From Streptomyces liliifuscus (lineage in GTDB: Bacteria > Actinomycetota > Actinomycetes > Streptomycetales > Streptomycetaceae): a stretch of DNA of 64,000 nucleotides. The position numbers and the translations under genes were made by a program. Shown here one piece after another: positions 34,500 through 44,642 of this stretch (position 1 is the stretch's first letter; each line of letters opens with the position of its first letter). The notes beneath the pieces are model-generated. The model was not told where the DNA came from, ran no database searches, and was given only the letters and a program-made list of their open reading frames with translations. Location: the NCBI RefSeq assembly GCF_016598615.1, contig NZ_CP066831.1:2232001-2296000 (forward strand), written 5' to 3'.

Positions 34500-34513
34500 C
34501 TAGAACGTTCTAG
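34500..34513. promoter_or_regulatory. LacI-family operator 1 (perfect palindrome)
   Basis: CTAGAACGTTCTAG is a perfect 14-bp palindrome with a central CG, the classic LacI/GalR shape. It lies 40 nt before the TIM-barrel start, where a bound repressor would block the catabolic operon. Confidence 0.82.
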
Positions 34514-34579
34514 GTTCAGTCGGGAGTAGCAGTACGCCAGCCACCGGGGCGCCCTGTCAAGCTCCGGGACGGCCCCGAG

Positions 34580-34593
34580 CTAGAACGTTGCAG
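34580..34593. promoter_or_regulatory. LacI-family operator 2
   Basis: CTAGAACGTTGCAG matches operator 1 at 12 of 14 positions. Centre-to-centre distance is 80 bp. It lies on the regulator side of the divergent region, so the regulator may control itself and loop DNA between the two sites. Confidence 0.75.
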
Positions 34594-34704
34594 TTCTCTC
34601 CGACCAGCACGTTCACTCTTGGTCTACGATCGTCGGCGGAAGCAGACAGCTCGGCGGGGCGCGCCCCTCGACCGAGTCACCCACCTCGACCGGGGAGGCC
34701 GGCG

Positions 34705-35754
34705 ATGCCAGCGACCCCCGTGGTCCCCGACGGAAGGCGGCCGACCCTCGCCGATGTGGCGGCACGGGCCGGGGTGTCCACGGCGCTGGTCTCCATCGTG
34801 ATGCGCGAGGCCAAGGGCGCCAGCGCGGCGACCCGCGAGCGGGTGCTGGAGGCGGCGCGGGAGATCGGCTACCGGCCCGACTCCCGGGCGCGGTTGCTGC
34901 GCAGCAACCGCTCGCGTCTGCTCGGGGTGCAGTTCGGCCTCCAGCATCCCTTCCACACCGACCTCGTGGAGGGCATCTACGCGGCGGCCGAGTCCGCCGG
35001 CTACCAGGTCGCCCTGAGCGCGGTCGCGCCCAGCCGCAGTGAGCGGCAGGCGGTGGAGACGCTGCTCGGCGACCGGTGCGAGGCCCTGATCCTGCTCGGT
35101 CCGCAGGCCCCCGCCGCACGGCTGGCCGAGTTGTCCGCGCACCTGCCGGTGGTCTCCGTGGTGCGGCGGCTGCGGCCGGCCGCCGCCGGGGTGGACGTCG
35201 TGCGCACCGCCGACGACGAGGGTGCGCGCCAGGCCGTCGACCACCTGGTGGCCCTCGGCCATCGCGACATCGCCCACATCGACGGCGGAAAGGCACCCGG
35301 CGCCGCCGACCGGCGCCGTGGCTACCGCACCGCCATGAACCGCCACGGGCTCGCCGACCGTACGCGCGTTCTGCCCGGTGGCCTGACCGAGGAGGACGGT
35401 GCCACGGCCGCCCGCGCGCTCCTCGACGCCCGGCCACGGCCCACCGCCGTGCTCGCCTTCAACGACCGCTGCGCCACGGGCGTCCTCGACGCGTTCCTCC
35501 GCGCCCGGGTGGCCGTCCCCGACGAGATCTCCGTGGTCGGCTTCGACAACAGCCACCTCGCCCGCCTCGCCCATATCGACCTCACCACCGTCGGTCAGGA
35601 CGCCTCCCGCCTCGCCGAACTCGCCGTCGGCCGGGCCGTCGCACGGCTGGAGGGCGAGGAGCCCTCCGGCACGGAGACCGTCATCGCCCCGCACCTCGTG
35701 ACCCGCGGAACCACCGCGGCACCGCCGCACGGCGTCCGGTCTTCACGGCCGTAG
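34705..35754 (+). CDS. LacI-family transcriptional regulator
   Basis: 349 aa from ATG 34705 (GGGGAGG, good spacing). HTH is in LADVAARAGVSTALVSIVMR with the hinge RSRLLGVQFGLQHPFHTDLV. The periplasmic-binding-like core includes AHIDGGKAPGAADRRRGYR, AVLAFNDRCATGVLDAF and ISVVGFDNSHLARLAHIDLT. It should repress the divergent TIM-barrel/Gfo genes through the two CTAGAACGTT sites, released by the sugar they degrade. It is divergent from them by 244 bp. Confidence 0.92.
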   Translation: MPATPVVPDGRRPTLADVAARAGVSTALVSIVMREAKGASAATRERVLEAAREIGYRPDSRARLLRSNRSRLLGVQFGLQHPFHTDLVEGIYAAAESAGYQVALSAVAPSRSERQAVETLLGDRCEALILLGPQAPAARLAELSAHLPVVSVVRRLRPAAAGVDVVRTADDEGARQAVDHLVALGHRDIAHIDGGKAPGAADRRRGYRTAMNRHGLADRTRVLPGGLTEEDGATAARALLDARPRPTAVLAFNDRCATGVLDAFLRARVAVPDEISVVGFDNSHLARLAHIDLTTVGQDASRLAELAVGRAVARLEGEEPSGTETVIAPHLVTRGTTAAPPHGVRSSRP

Positions 35755-36125
35755 GGAGAGGCGCGGGATACTGGACGGGATACAGGATTTCCTCTGCTTG
35801 CGGGGGCCGGTCTCGGTGAACGTGTTCGTCCTCGGCGCGGGCAGCACACCGCTCCCGAACGAGACGTTCCACCTCGCCGGACTCGTTCCCGACCGGGTGC
35901 TGCCGGTGCCCGGTCGGTCGGCCTCGGAGTGACTGCCAAGCCAGCAGGAACGGCCGGAGCGGAACGACTCTCCGGTCACCCTTTGGTGCGTGGTGAGGCA
36001 GCCGAACGCATCGGTCAGGAATCGAGAAGCGTCTCATCCGGGCCGCGGCTAGCGTGACTGCCATGTGCTTCACCAGTCAGCCAGGATTCCCGCCGCGCTT
36101 CGACACGACCGCTTCAGGAGTGACC
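35755..36125. other. Intergenic gap with a possible gene remnant
   Basis: 371 bp between the LacI and VOC genes. A 38-codon frame (GTG 35816 to TGA 35932) reads VNVFVLGAGSTPLPNETF and then HLAGLVPDRVLPVPG; it looks like part of a protein but has no ribosome site and I cannot place it. Nothing else is seen. Confidence 0.35.
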
Positions 36126-36482
36126 ATGACCAGCTCTGCCACACAAGGAATCAAGACCGTGCTGCATCCCGTGTCCGACCTGGCGTCGGCCAAGGCGGTG
36201 TACACCGCGCTGCTCGGAGTGGCGCCGCAGACCGACGAGTCGTACTACGTCGGCTTCGAGGCCGCCGGCCAGCACATCGGGCTGGTGCCGAACGGTGGGC
36301 AGCAGGGCATGAGCTCGCCGGTGGTGTACTGGCACGTGCCGGACATCGAGGCGAAGCTGGCCGAGGTGACGGCTGCCGGTGCCACCGTGAAGGAGCCCGC
36401 GCACGATGTCGGTGGCGGACGCCTGGTGGCAGCCTTCACCGACCTCGACGGCAATGTCCTCGGACTGCTGCAGGACCGATGA
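36126..36482 (+). CDS. VOC-family (glyoxalase-fold) protein
   Basis: 118 aa from ATG 36126, with AGGAG at good spacing. Two beta-alpha-beta-beta-beta modules: IKTVLHPVSDLASAKAVYTA with LLGVAPQTDESYYVGFEAAG, then VYWHVPDIEAKLAEVTAAGA and AAFTDLDGNVLGLLQD. VOC proteins include glyoxalases, dioxygenases and bleomycin/fosfomycin resistance proteins. The ATG of the next gene overlaps its stop (ATGA). With the UvrA-like gene 190 bp further, it may be part of a detoxification or resistance set. Confidence 0.88.
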   Translation: MTSSATQGIKTVLHPVSDLASAKAVYTALLGVAPQTDESYYVGFEAAGQHIGLVPNGGQQGMSSPVVYWHVPDIEAKLAEVTAAGATVKEPAHDVGGGRLVAAFTDLDGNVLGLLQDR

Positions 36483-36931
36483 GCGCCGCTCCCCGCAGCC
36501 GCGACCGGCGTCGTCGCGACACCGAGCACCGGCTCGCCCACGACGTCGACCTCTGGGTGGCCAGCGCCTCTGCGGACGGTACGCCCTACCTCGTACCGCT
36601 GTCCTTCGACTGGGACGGCGAGGCGCTGCTGGTGGCCACGCCGACGAACAGCCCCACCGGCAGGAACCTGGCCGCCACCCGGACCGTTCGGCTGGGCCTC
36701 GGCCCGACCCGGGACGTGGTCATGATCGACGGCGAGGTCGAGGTCCTGGAGCTCGACGCGCTGCCGAAGGAGAGGGGTGACCGGTTCGCCGAGCACACCG
36801 ACTTCGACCCGCGGACGCTGACGACGCCGTACCGCTGGTTCCGTATCTCTCCGCGCCGCATCCAGGCCTGGCGCGAAGTGAACGAACTGGACGACCGCGA
36901 GCTGATGCGCGACGGCCGCTGGTCGGTCTGA
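36479..36931 (+). CDS. Pyridoxamine-oxidase-fold (PPOX) flavoprotein
   Basis: 150 aa, ATG overlapping the VOC stop. The split-barrel fold is visible in DVDLWVASASADGTPYLVPL, WDGEALLVATPTNSPTGRNL and VRLGLGPTRDVVMIDGEVEV. Members bind FMN or F420 and reduce small organics or bind them. Translationally coupled to the VOC gene, so the two probably handle the same compound. Substrate unknown. Confidence 0.85.
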   Translation: MSAAPRSRDRRRRDTEHRLAHDVDLWVASASADGTPYLVPLSFDWDGEALLVATPTNSPTGRNLAATRTVRLGLGPTRDVVMIDGEVEVLELDALPKERGDRFAEHTDFDPRTLTTPYRWFRISPRRIQAWREVNELDDRELMRDGRWSV

Positions 36932-37120
36932 CGCCTCGGCCGGGCGGGCCTCGGGCCACCCCCGCCGACAGCGCCGATCAGGAATGACGGCGTCCCGTTG
37001 CCGCGACCGGCGCCGACGAAGTAGAACCAGACATGCTGCTCGAAGCCGGTCGGATCGATCGAGCCAGGCGACGCCGACGGAGCACCGCGAGAGCGGTCCC
37101 GTCCCACGGAGGGAGACACG

Positions 37121-39517
<2,397 letters not shown>

Positions 39518-39522
39518 TCGCC

Positions 39523-39528
39523 TATCTT
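39523..39528 (+). promoter_or_regulatory. Possible -10 giving a leaderless transcript
   Basis: TATCTT lies 7 nt before the ATG of the HTH/TOBE gene and there is no ribosome site. This suggests a leaderless mRNA; the -35 is not recognisable. Confidence 0.4.
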
Positions 39529-39535
39529 GACGCGT

Positions 39536-39931
39536 ATGCAGTCCTACACGATCGGCCAGGCAGCGAGGCTGCTCGGAGTGAGTCCGGACACCGCTCGGCG
39601 GTGGGCGGACGCGGGCCGGGTGGCCACGCACCGGGACGAGGGCGGGCGGCGCCTCGTCGACGGGCGGGACCTGGCCGCCTTCTCCGTCGAGCTGGCCAAG
39701 AGCGGCGGAGGCGACGAGGACGTCTCGTACACCTCCGTCCGCAATGCATTCCCCGGCATCGTCACCGCGGTGAAGCTCGGCGATGTAGCCGCCCAGGTCG
39801 AGATCCAGGCCGGTCCGCACCGGCTGGTGTCGTTGCTGACCCGGGAGGCCGTGGAGGAGCTGGGTCTTGAGGTCGGGGTGGAGGCCACCGCCCGGGTGAA
39901 GTCGACGAACGTACACATCGACCGCGCCTGA
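39536..39931 (+). CDS. HTH protein with C-terminal TOBE/Mop molybdate-binding domain
   Basis: 131 aa from ATG 39536. An excisionase/MerR-type HTH (YTIGQAARLLGVSPDTARRW, with GGRRLVDGRDLAAF) is joined to a TOBE domain (TSVRNAFPGIVTAVKLGDVA, GLEVGVEATARVKSTNVHID). Such proteins sense or store molybdate and usually sit beside modABC. No modABC is nearby. It lies between a UvrA-like gene and a formate dehydrogenase; the molybdopterin-domain protein at 42478-42978 is 2.5 kb away. Confidence 0.85.
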   Translation: MQSYTIGQAARLLGVSPDTARRWADAGRVATHRDEGGRRLVDGRDLAAFSVELAKSGGGDEDVSYTSVRNAFPGIVTAVKLGDVAAQVEIQAGPHRLVSLLTREAVEELGLEVGVEATARVKSTNVHIDRA

Positions 39932-39975
39932 GGGAACGGGGGTGGCCTCCGCCGGTCACATCTCGACCGGGAGGG

Positions 39976-40108
39976 CGGTCAGTTGGTGGCCGAGCACCGG
40001 TGCGCGGTCACTTGGTGGCTGCGTGTCGGTGCGCGGTCACTCGGCGGCCGAATCGGTGCGCGGTCGCTTGGCGGGCCGAGTACCGGTGCACGGTCATTTG
40101 GTGACCGA
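39976..40108. repeat. Degenerate ~29-bp tandem repeats derived from the formate dehydrogenase 3' end
   Basis: Five imperfect copies of a 27-30 bp unit resembling CGGTGCGCGGTCACTTGGTG plus a short variable tail. The first, nearest the gene, is its genuine 3' end and contains the stop codon at 40096-40094. The others lie just beyond it and read like duplicated, decayed gene tails. Confidence 0.8.
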
Positions 40109-41254
40109 ATACGAGTGTGCGCCCGTTCCCGCCAGGGCGCCGCCGTCCACGATCAGGTACTCGTCGCGGATGGGGCGGCCGGTCAGCCACGACTCCAGGA
40201 TCTCCCGGGTGCCCGCCGCGTAGCGGGCCTGGGCGGAGAGGGAGGAGCCGGAGATGTGCGGGGTCATGCCGTGGTGCGGCATGGTCCGCCAGGGGTGGTC
40301 GGGCGGGGCGGGCTGCGGGTACCAGACGTCGCCCGCGTAGCCCGCCAACTGGCCGCTGCGCAGCGCCCGGTCCACGGCGTCCCGGTCAGCGATCTTCGCC
40401 CGCGCGGTGTTGATGAGATACGCGCCGCGCTTCATCTGGGCCAACAACTTGTCGCCGAACAGCCCTTCCGTCTCCGGGTGCAGCGGCGCGTTGATGGTGA
40501 CGACGTCGCAGTGCGGCACCATGTCGGCGGCCGACTCGTGGAAGGTCAGGCCCAGTTCCCGCTCCACGTCCTCGGGCAGGCGGTGGCGGTCGGTGTAGTG
40601 CAGCTTCACGTCGAAGGGCGCGAGTCGGCGCAGCACGGCGAGCCCGATGCGCCCGGCGGCGACCGTACCGACGTGCATGCCCTCCAGATCGTACGAACGG
40701 GCCACGCAGTCGGCGATGTTCCAGCCGCCGTCGAGCACCACCTGGTGGGACGGCAGGTAGTTGCGGACGAGGGACAGCGTCATCATCACCACGTGTTCGG
40801 CGACGCTGATGCTGTTGCAGTACGTCACCTCAGCGACCGTCACGCCGTGCGCGATGGCGGCGTCGAGGTCGACGTGGTCGGAGCCGATGCCCGCGGTGAT
40901 CGCCAGTTTGAGGTTCTTCGCGGCGGCGACACGTTCCGGGGTCAGATACGCCGGCCAGAACGGCTGGGAGATCACCACCTCCGCGTCGGGCAGCTCACGG
41001 TCGAAGACCGAGCCGTCGCCGTCCTTGTCGGAGGTGACGACCAGGGTGTGCCCGGCGGCCTCCAGGAAGCGGCGCAGGCCGAGTTCACCGGAGACGCTGC
41101 CGAGCAGGTGCCCCGGTGTGAAGTCGACCTCGGACGGGGTCGGGGCGCTCTGACCGCCGGGGTAGTGGTCGATCACGGGGAGGTCGTCACGGGCGTACGA
41201 GGTCGGGTATCCGTCGGTGGGGTCGTCGTACAGGACGCAGAGCACCTTGGCCAT
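40094..41254 (-). CDS. fdh: NAD-dependent formate dehydrogenase
   Basis: 386 aa. Nearly collinear with the well-studied Pseudomonas enzyme: VLCVLYDDPTDGYPTSYARD, GHLLGSVSGELGLRRFLE, LTPERVAAAKNLKLAITAGI, AEVTYCNSISVAEHVVMM and GMTPHISGSSLSAQARYAAG. It oxidises formate to CO2 and makes NADH in the cytosol, using no metal. The catalytic Arg is in LINTARAK (usually TARGK) and the catalytic His in TPHIS. The C-terminus stops at HSYSVTK, earlier than in Pseudomonas. A GAGGAGC site precedes the ATG. A LysR gene lies directly upstream on the same strand. Confidence 0.95.
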   Translation of the reverse strand: MAKVLCVLYDDPTDGYPTSYARDDLPVIDHYPGGQSAPTPSEVDFTPGHLLGSVSGELGLRRFLEAAGHTLVVTSDKDGDGSVFDRELPDAEVVISQPFWPAYLTPERVAAAKNLKLAITAGIGSDHVDLDAAIAHGVTVAEVTYCNSISVAEHVVMMTLSLVRNYLPSHQVVLDGGWNIADCVARSYDLEGMHVGTVAAGRIGLAVLRRLAPFDVKLHYTDRHRLPEDVERELGLTFHESAADMVPHCDVVTINAPLHPETEGLFGDKLLAQMKRGAYLINTARAKIADRDAVDRALRSGQLAGYAGDVWYPQPAPPDHPWRTMPHHGMTPHISGSSLSAQARYAAGTREILESWLTGRPIRDEYLIVDGGALAGTGAHSYSVTK

Positions 41255-41370
41255 GTCGCAGCTCCTCGACTCCGGGGTGCGGGAGTTCGGCTCAACTCCC
41301 GTGCGGGAAGGTGGAATTCACGATCCTCCGGGTCGAATGCGCTGGTCAAAGCGAACTTCGCTATGCCCGT

Positions 41371-41385
41371 ATAGCCGACGGCTAT
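41371..41385. promoter_or_regulatory. LysR-type box between lysR and formate dehydrogenase
   Basis: ATAGCC GAC GGCTAT is a 15-bp palindrome containing T-N11-A, the LysR recognition pattern. It overlaps the LysR stop codon and lies 117 nt before the formate dehydrogenase start, where the regulator could activate it. Confidence 0.55.
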
Positions 41386-42314
41386 CAACCCGTATCCGCG
41401 GTTTCCAGGTACGTCCGCAGCCGCTCGTCCAGTGCCTCCCGTACGCCCGCCTCCCGCGCCACCGCCACCAGCGCCGCGGCCAGTACGGAGGGAGGGTCGT
41501 CCGGGCCGGTCACCAGTCCCACCCTCGGTCCATGGGCGGGCCCCTCCAGGGGCACCACCCGCATCCCCTCCGGTACGCCGAACATGTGCAGCCACGCGTG
41601 CGAGATCACGCTGGACCAGCGGCCGCCGGGGAGGTGCGCGTACAGCCCCGCCACGCTGTCCGACTCGATCGCGGGGGCGGCCGTGGCGCCGTCGGCCGCG
41701 AAGCACTCGTCGATGATGCGGCGGTTGCGCATGCGCGGGCCGAGCAGACAGAGCGGGAGGGCGGCGGCCTGGGCCCAGCGGGCCGTGGAGGCCGCGGCGA
41801 GCGGGCCGTCGGTGGGGGTGAGCAGGACGTACCGCTCCTCGTACAGCGGCAGTCGGCGCATCGAGTCGTCGTCGAGGTACGTCATCGCCGCGTCCAGCTC
41901 GAACTCGGCGAGCCCGTGGGTGATGTCGGCCGACGACAGGGACTCGATGCTGACGCGGGCGCGCGGGTGGCGGTCGCAGAAGGGGGTCGTCAGCAGGGAG
42001 GCGGCAGGCAGCGCCGTGGGGACCACCCCGAGGCGGAGCGTGCCCGTGAGGCCGTCGCCCAGGGCGGACAACTCCTGGCGGAGGGCGTCGCGTTCGGCGA
42101 GCATGCGGTGCGCCCAGGCCAGGACCACCTCGCCCTCCGGGGTGAGGCCCTCGTACCGTCTCCCCCGCCGCACGATCGGGACGTGCAGTTCGTGTTCGAG
42201 GCGGCGGATCGCGGCGGACAGCGACGGCTGGGAGACAAAGCAGGCGGCCGCCGCGCGGGCGAAGTGGCGTTCGCGGGCGAGGGCGACCAGGTATTCCAGC
42301 TGGCGCAGTTGCAT
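41385..42314 (-). CDS. LysR-family transcriptional regulator
   Basis: 309 aa from the ATG at 42314, which has a GGAGG site; a longer frame upstream has no support. The winged HTH is in LRQLEYLVALARERHFARAA with CFVSQPSLSAAIRRLEHEL. The effector domain follows (LRLGVVPTALPAASLLTTPF, FELDAAMTYLDDDSMRRLPL). It is directly upstream of formate dehydrogenase on the same strand, with a T-N11-A palindrome between them. It is therefore the likely activator of that gene. The inducer may be formate or a one-carbon precursor, by inference. Confidence 0.9.
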   Translation of the reverse strand: MQLRQLEYLVALARERHFARAAAACFVSQPSLSAAIRRLEHELHVPIVRRGRRYEGLTPEGEVVLAWAHRMLAERDALRQELSALGDGLTGTLRLGVVPTALPAASLLTTPFCDRHPRARVSIESLSSADITHGLAEFELDAAMTYLDDDSMRRLPLYEERYVLLTPTDGPLAAASTARWAQAAALPLCLLGPRMRNRRIIDECFAADGATAAPAIESDSVAGLYAHLPGGRWSSVISHAWLHMFGVPEGMRVVPLEGPAHGPRVGLVTGPDDPPSVLAAALVAVAREAGVREALDERLRTYLETADTG

Positions 42315-42477
42315 GCGTGACCTCCGCGGGAGGGGGCTGCGCGCCCGGGGTGCCGGTGTGCCGACGTACAGCATGGGCCGGGCTGCGCGCGTCCGGGGAG
42401 GCCGACCCCTGGCGGCGGCCTCCGGGAGGCCGACCGCGGGCGGCGGGGCTCCGGGAAGCCGACCGCGTCGGCTGGTG

Positions 42478-42978
42478 TCACGTGCCGGCCGGTGTCACCG
42501 TCCACGGGGTGTAGCCGCCGTCCACGCGGATCGTGTCGATGCCGCTGATGTGCCGGGCGCCGCAGCGGTCCTGGGGCAGGACGAGTTGGGGTCCCTCCCG
42601 GTCGAGCGGGGTGTCGTCGATGCCGACCGCGAGCAGGACCGGCGCGCGGCCGAAGTCGGGGTCGATCTCGGCCCAGGACAGCAGCGCGTGGTGGCCGTCC
42701 CCGCTGGACACGGCGATGAGGAAGCGCAGCCTGTCCTTGCGGCGGTCGGGGTCGAAGGCGGGGCCGGCGGCCGTCAGCACGTCGTGCAGGAGCGGTCCGG
42801 TGAAGCGGTGGTGCCGGATACCGCTGGTGGCGCACTCGAAGCTGACCTCGGCCTCGCGCTGCGGCCAGGCGAGCAGATCGGGCACCGTCAGCCGGGCCGG
42901 GCGGGCCAGATCACCGGCGAGCACCAGTTCCGCCACGGGACCGGCGGCTGTACGGGCAGCTGCGAGGGACTGGCTCAC
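42478..42978 (-). CDS. Stand-alone molybdopterin-binding domain protein (sulfite-oxidase fold)
   Basis: 166 aa, GTG start with GGGAGGTGG site. It carries only the Moco domain core: LTVPDLLAWPQREAEVSFEC ending in Cys49, then ATSGIRHHRFTGPLLHDVLT, LLSWAEIDPDF and CGARHISGIDTIRVDGGYTP. Cys49 is the expected molybdenum ligand. Unlike YedY it has no Tat signal and no dimerisation domain, so it is probably cytosolic. Its partner and substrate are unknown. It neighbours LysR/formate dehydrogenase and is near the Mop-type protein. Confidence 0.78.
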   Translation of the reverse strand: MSQSLAAARTAAGPVAELVLAGDLARPARLTVPDLLAWPQREAEVSFECATSGIRHHRFTGPLLHDVLTAAGPAFDPDRRKDRLRFLIAVSSGDGHHALLSWAEIDPDFGRAPVLLAVGIDDTPLDREGPQLVLPQDRCGARHISGIDTIRVDGGYTPWTVTPAGT

Positions 42979-43148
42979 GGGCTACCACCTCCCGCATGAC
43001 CGTACCCGGACACCCACCTCGCACAAACGCACTTGCCACCCCTACGGATGGCAACTCCGGCTGATGCTAAGCACAGAGGGGTTTCCCCTTGCATTTGCTG
43101 CACGATCGACGGCGTACGTACGCCTGCCGTGCCCCCGGCCGGCCGTCG

Positions 43149-43406
43149 TCAGGCGTCTTCGGGTTCCAGCTCGAACGTGAAGTAGATGCTCAGCGTGTAG
43201 GGCTCGTCCTCGTCGTACGCGAAGTCCCATGAGACATCCAGCAGGAAGACCTGGTTCTCCCCCACCCACTCCTGGGCTTTCCCGAAGGCTTCCGCGGCGG
43301 TTGTGGCCGGGAACAGCTTCCTGGCTATGGGATGCACCTGGCTCTCGGCATCCGTGTCGTCGAAACCCTCCGGAACATCGAGGCAGAGATTGGGATCGAG
43401 CTCCAT
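43149..43406 (-). CDS. Hypothetical acidic protein
   Basis: 85 aa from the ATG at 43406 (an AAAGGG site precedes it; a TTG start 27 nt further up is less likely). Strongly acidic, with DVPEGFDDTDAESQ and DVSWDFAYDEDEPYTLSIYF. No family recognised. No membrane segment or cysteine cluster. Its upstream side faces the divergent MpaB-type gene across a 314-bp gap carrying a hexamer repeat. Confidence 0.6.
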   Translation of the reverse strand: MELDPNLCLDVPEGFDDTDAESQVHPIARKLFPATTAAEAFGKAQEWVGENQVFLLDVSWDFAYDEDEPYTLSIYFTFELEPEDA

Positions 43407-43720
43407 GGACTGCGCCCTTTCAGTCGGCTCCAAGTACGCGTGGACAGAGGCTCATCCTGATCCTGATCCTGACCATGATCTTGATCTTGATCCTGATCCT
43501 CCGAACACGACGCCGGGAAGGACGCCCGCGCACCGGGAAGGGTTGCTTCGCAGGGCGCCGGTGATATGGCCCAAGTCACAACGAGCCGCGGTATCGAGAG
43601 GAGGAGTTGGAGCGTCCTCTCCCCCACGGGGATCATGCGCCGTCCTGCGGACGAAGCCGACGGACGTGCGGCCGGTAGCACTACGCCACAACGCATGGTC
43701 GGAGACAGGGGGAACCGACG
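43407..43720. other. Divergent gap upstream of the MpaB-type gene
   Basis: 314 bp without a gene. It holds the GATC-rich hexamer repeat (listed separately). Beyond that I see no convincing promoter or RNA. Confidence 0.5.
43454..43499. repeat. Hexamer tandem repeat rich in GATC sites
   Basis: A run of about eight TGATC(C/T)-like hexamers, with one TGACCA unit, placing six GATC sites within 46 bp. It is unusually AT-containing for this genome and lies between two divergent genes. Confidence 0.85.
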
Positions 43721-44611
43721 TTGCGCCGCGGATACAAGTGGGTGGACCGCGAACTGTCCCGGATGGACCCGGAGACCGATTGGGAGCGGATGGTCTCGCT
43801 CTATGTCGGCCACCGCGTCCCGGAGTTCGCCCTGGCGATGATGATCTATCCGGGCACCATGCGCATGATGCAGCCGAGTTTCGGATCCGCCACACTGGCC
43901 CACACCTCGAAGTTGGAGAGGCGGCCCCACCGGCGTTTCCAGGACGGCAACGACTTCCTGATGGCCTGGATGGTGGACGGCTTGTCCAGTACGGCGGGCC
44001 GCGGGGCCGCCGCGCGGCTGAACCGTATCCACCTGGCCATCGCCCGGGGAACCCCGCACTTACCCGGCAACTTCGACGACACCGACGACTTCGTCTATCC
44101 ACTGGTGCTGCTGGCCACGTTCGGCGACCGTCTCCAGACCTCGCTGGGCCTGCCCGGCACCAGCGAACCCATGAAGACCGCCTGGCACCGATGGGCGGAG
44201 GCGCTCTTCCTCCTCCTGGAACGCGAGTCCGGCCCACTGTCCGACGAGGCCTTCCCCAAGGACTGGGACGCGATGATCGCGTTCGCCGTCGAGTTCGAGT
44301 CCAGGCCGTACGAGCCGACGGAGTCCGGCCATCGTGTGGCGACCGCGATGATGGAATTCTTCGCGGAGCGCTGGTTCCCCGCCCCCTTCCGGGCGTTCGG
44401 CAGCGATCTGACCCGCTACCTCGCGGGCGAGCGGGTCTGCCGGCTCCATCGCATCGGCTGGATCAGCCCCCGCCGCGAGCGTCTCGTACGCGCCTTCCTG
44501 AAGTCCGCGTTCCGCGCCCAGCACCTGCTGCCCGACTTCCGCACACCGCTCCCGGAACGCCTCCGACGGAACCGGCGCACCGACGCACAGCTCACGGAGC
44601 TTGAGCGGTAG
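43721..44611 (+). CDS. MpaB-family (DUF2236) oxygenase-like protein
   Basis: 296 aa, TTG start with a GGGGGAA site. Wholly helical with family segments WERMVSLYVGHRVPEFALAM and MIYPGTMRMMQPSFGSATLA, then RRPHRRFQDGNDFLMAWMVD, and late GSDLTRYLAGERVCRLHRIG. The family includes the fungal MpaB oxygenase and the latex oxygenase Lcp, which carry a heme; the MpaB relationship is by overall pattern, not by a visible heme ligand. Probably oxidises a hydrophobic substrate. Convergent with the kinase gene. Confidence 0.8.
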   Translation: MRRGYKWVDRELSRMDPETDWERMVSLYVGHRVPEFALAMMIYPGTMRMMQPSFGSATLAHTSKLERRPHRRFQDGNDFLMAWMVDGLSSTAGRGAAARLNRIHLAIARGTPHLPGNFDDTDDFVYPLVLLATFGDRLQTSLGLPGTSEPMKTAWHRWAEALFLLLERESGPLSDEAFPKDWDAMIAFAVEFESRPYEPTESGHRVATAMMEFFAERWFPAPFRAFGSDLTRYLAGERVCRLHRIGWISPRRERLVRAFLKSAFRAQHLLPDFRTPLPERLRRNRRTDAQLTELER

Positions 44612-44642
44612 TTCTCGACCGCGTCATCGGAATGCTCGGCAA

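Noticed and set aside
35816..35932. Short ORF reading VNVFVLGAGSTPLPNETF onward
   Set aside because: Protein-like but without a start signal or recognisable family; kept only as a remark on the gap, not as a gene.
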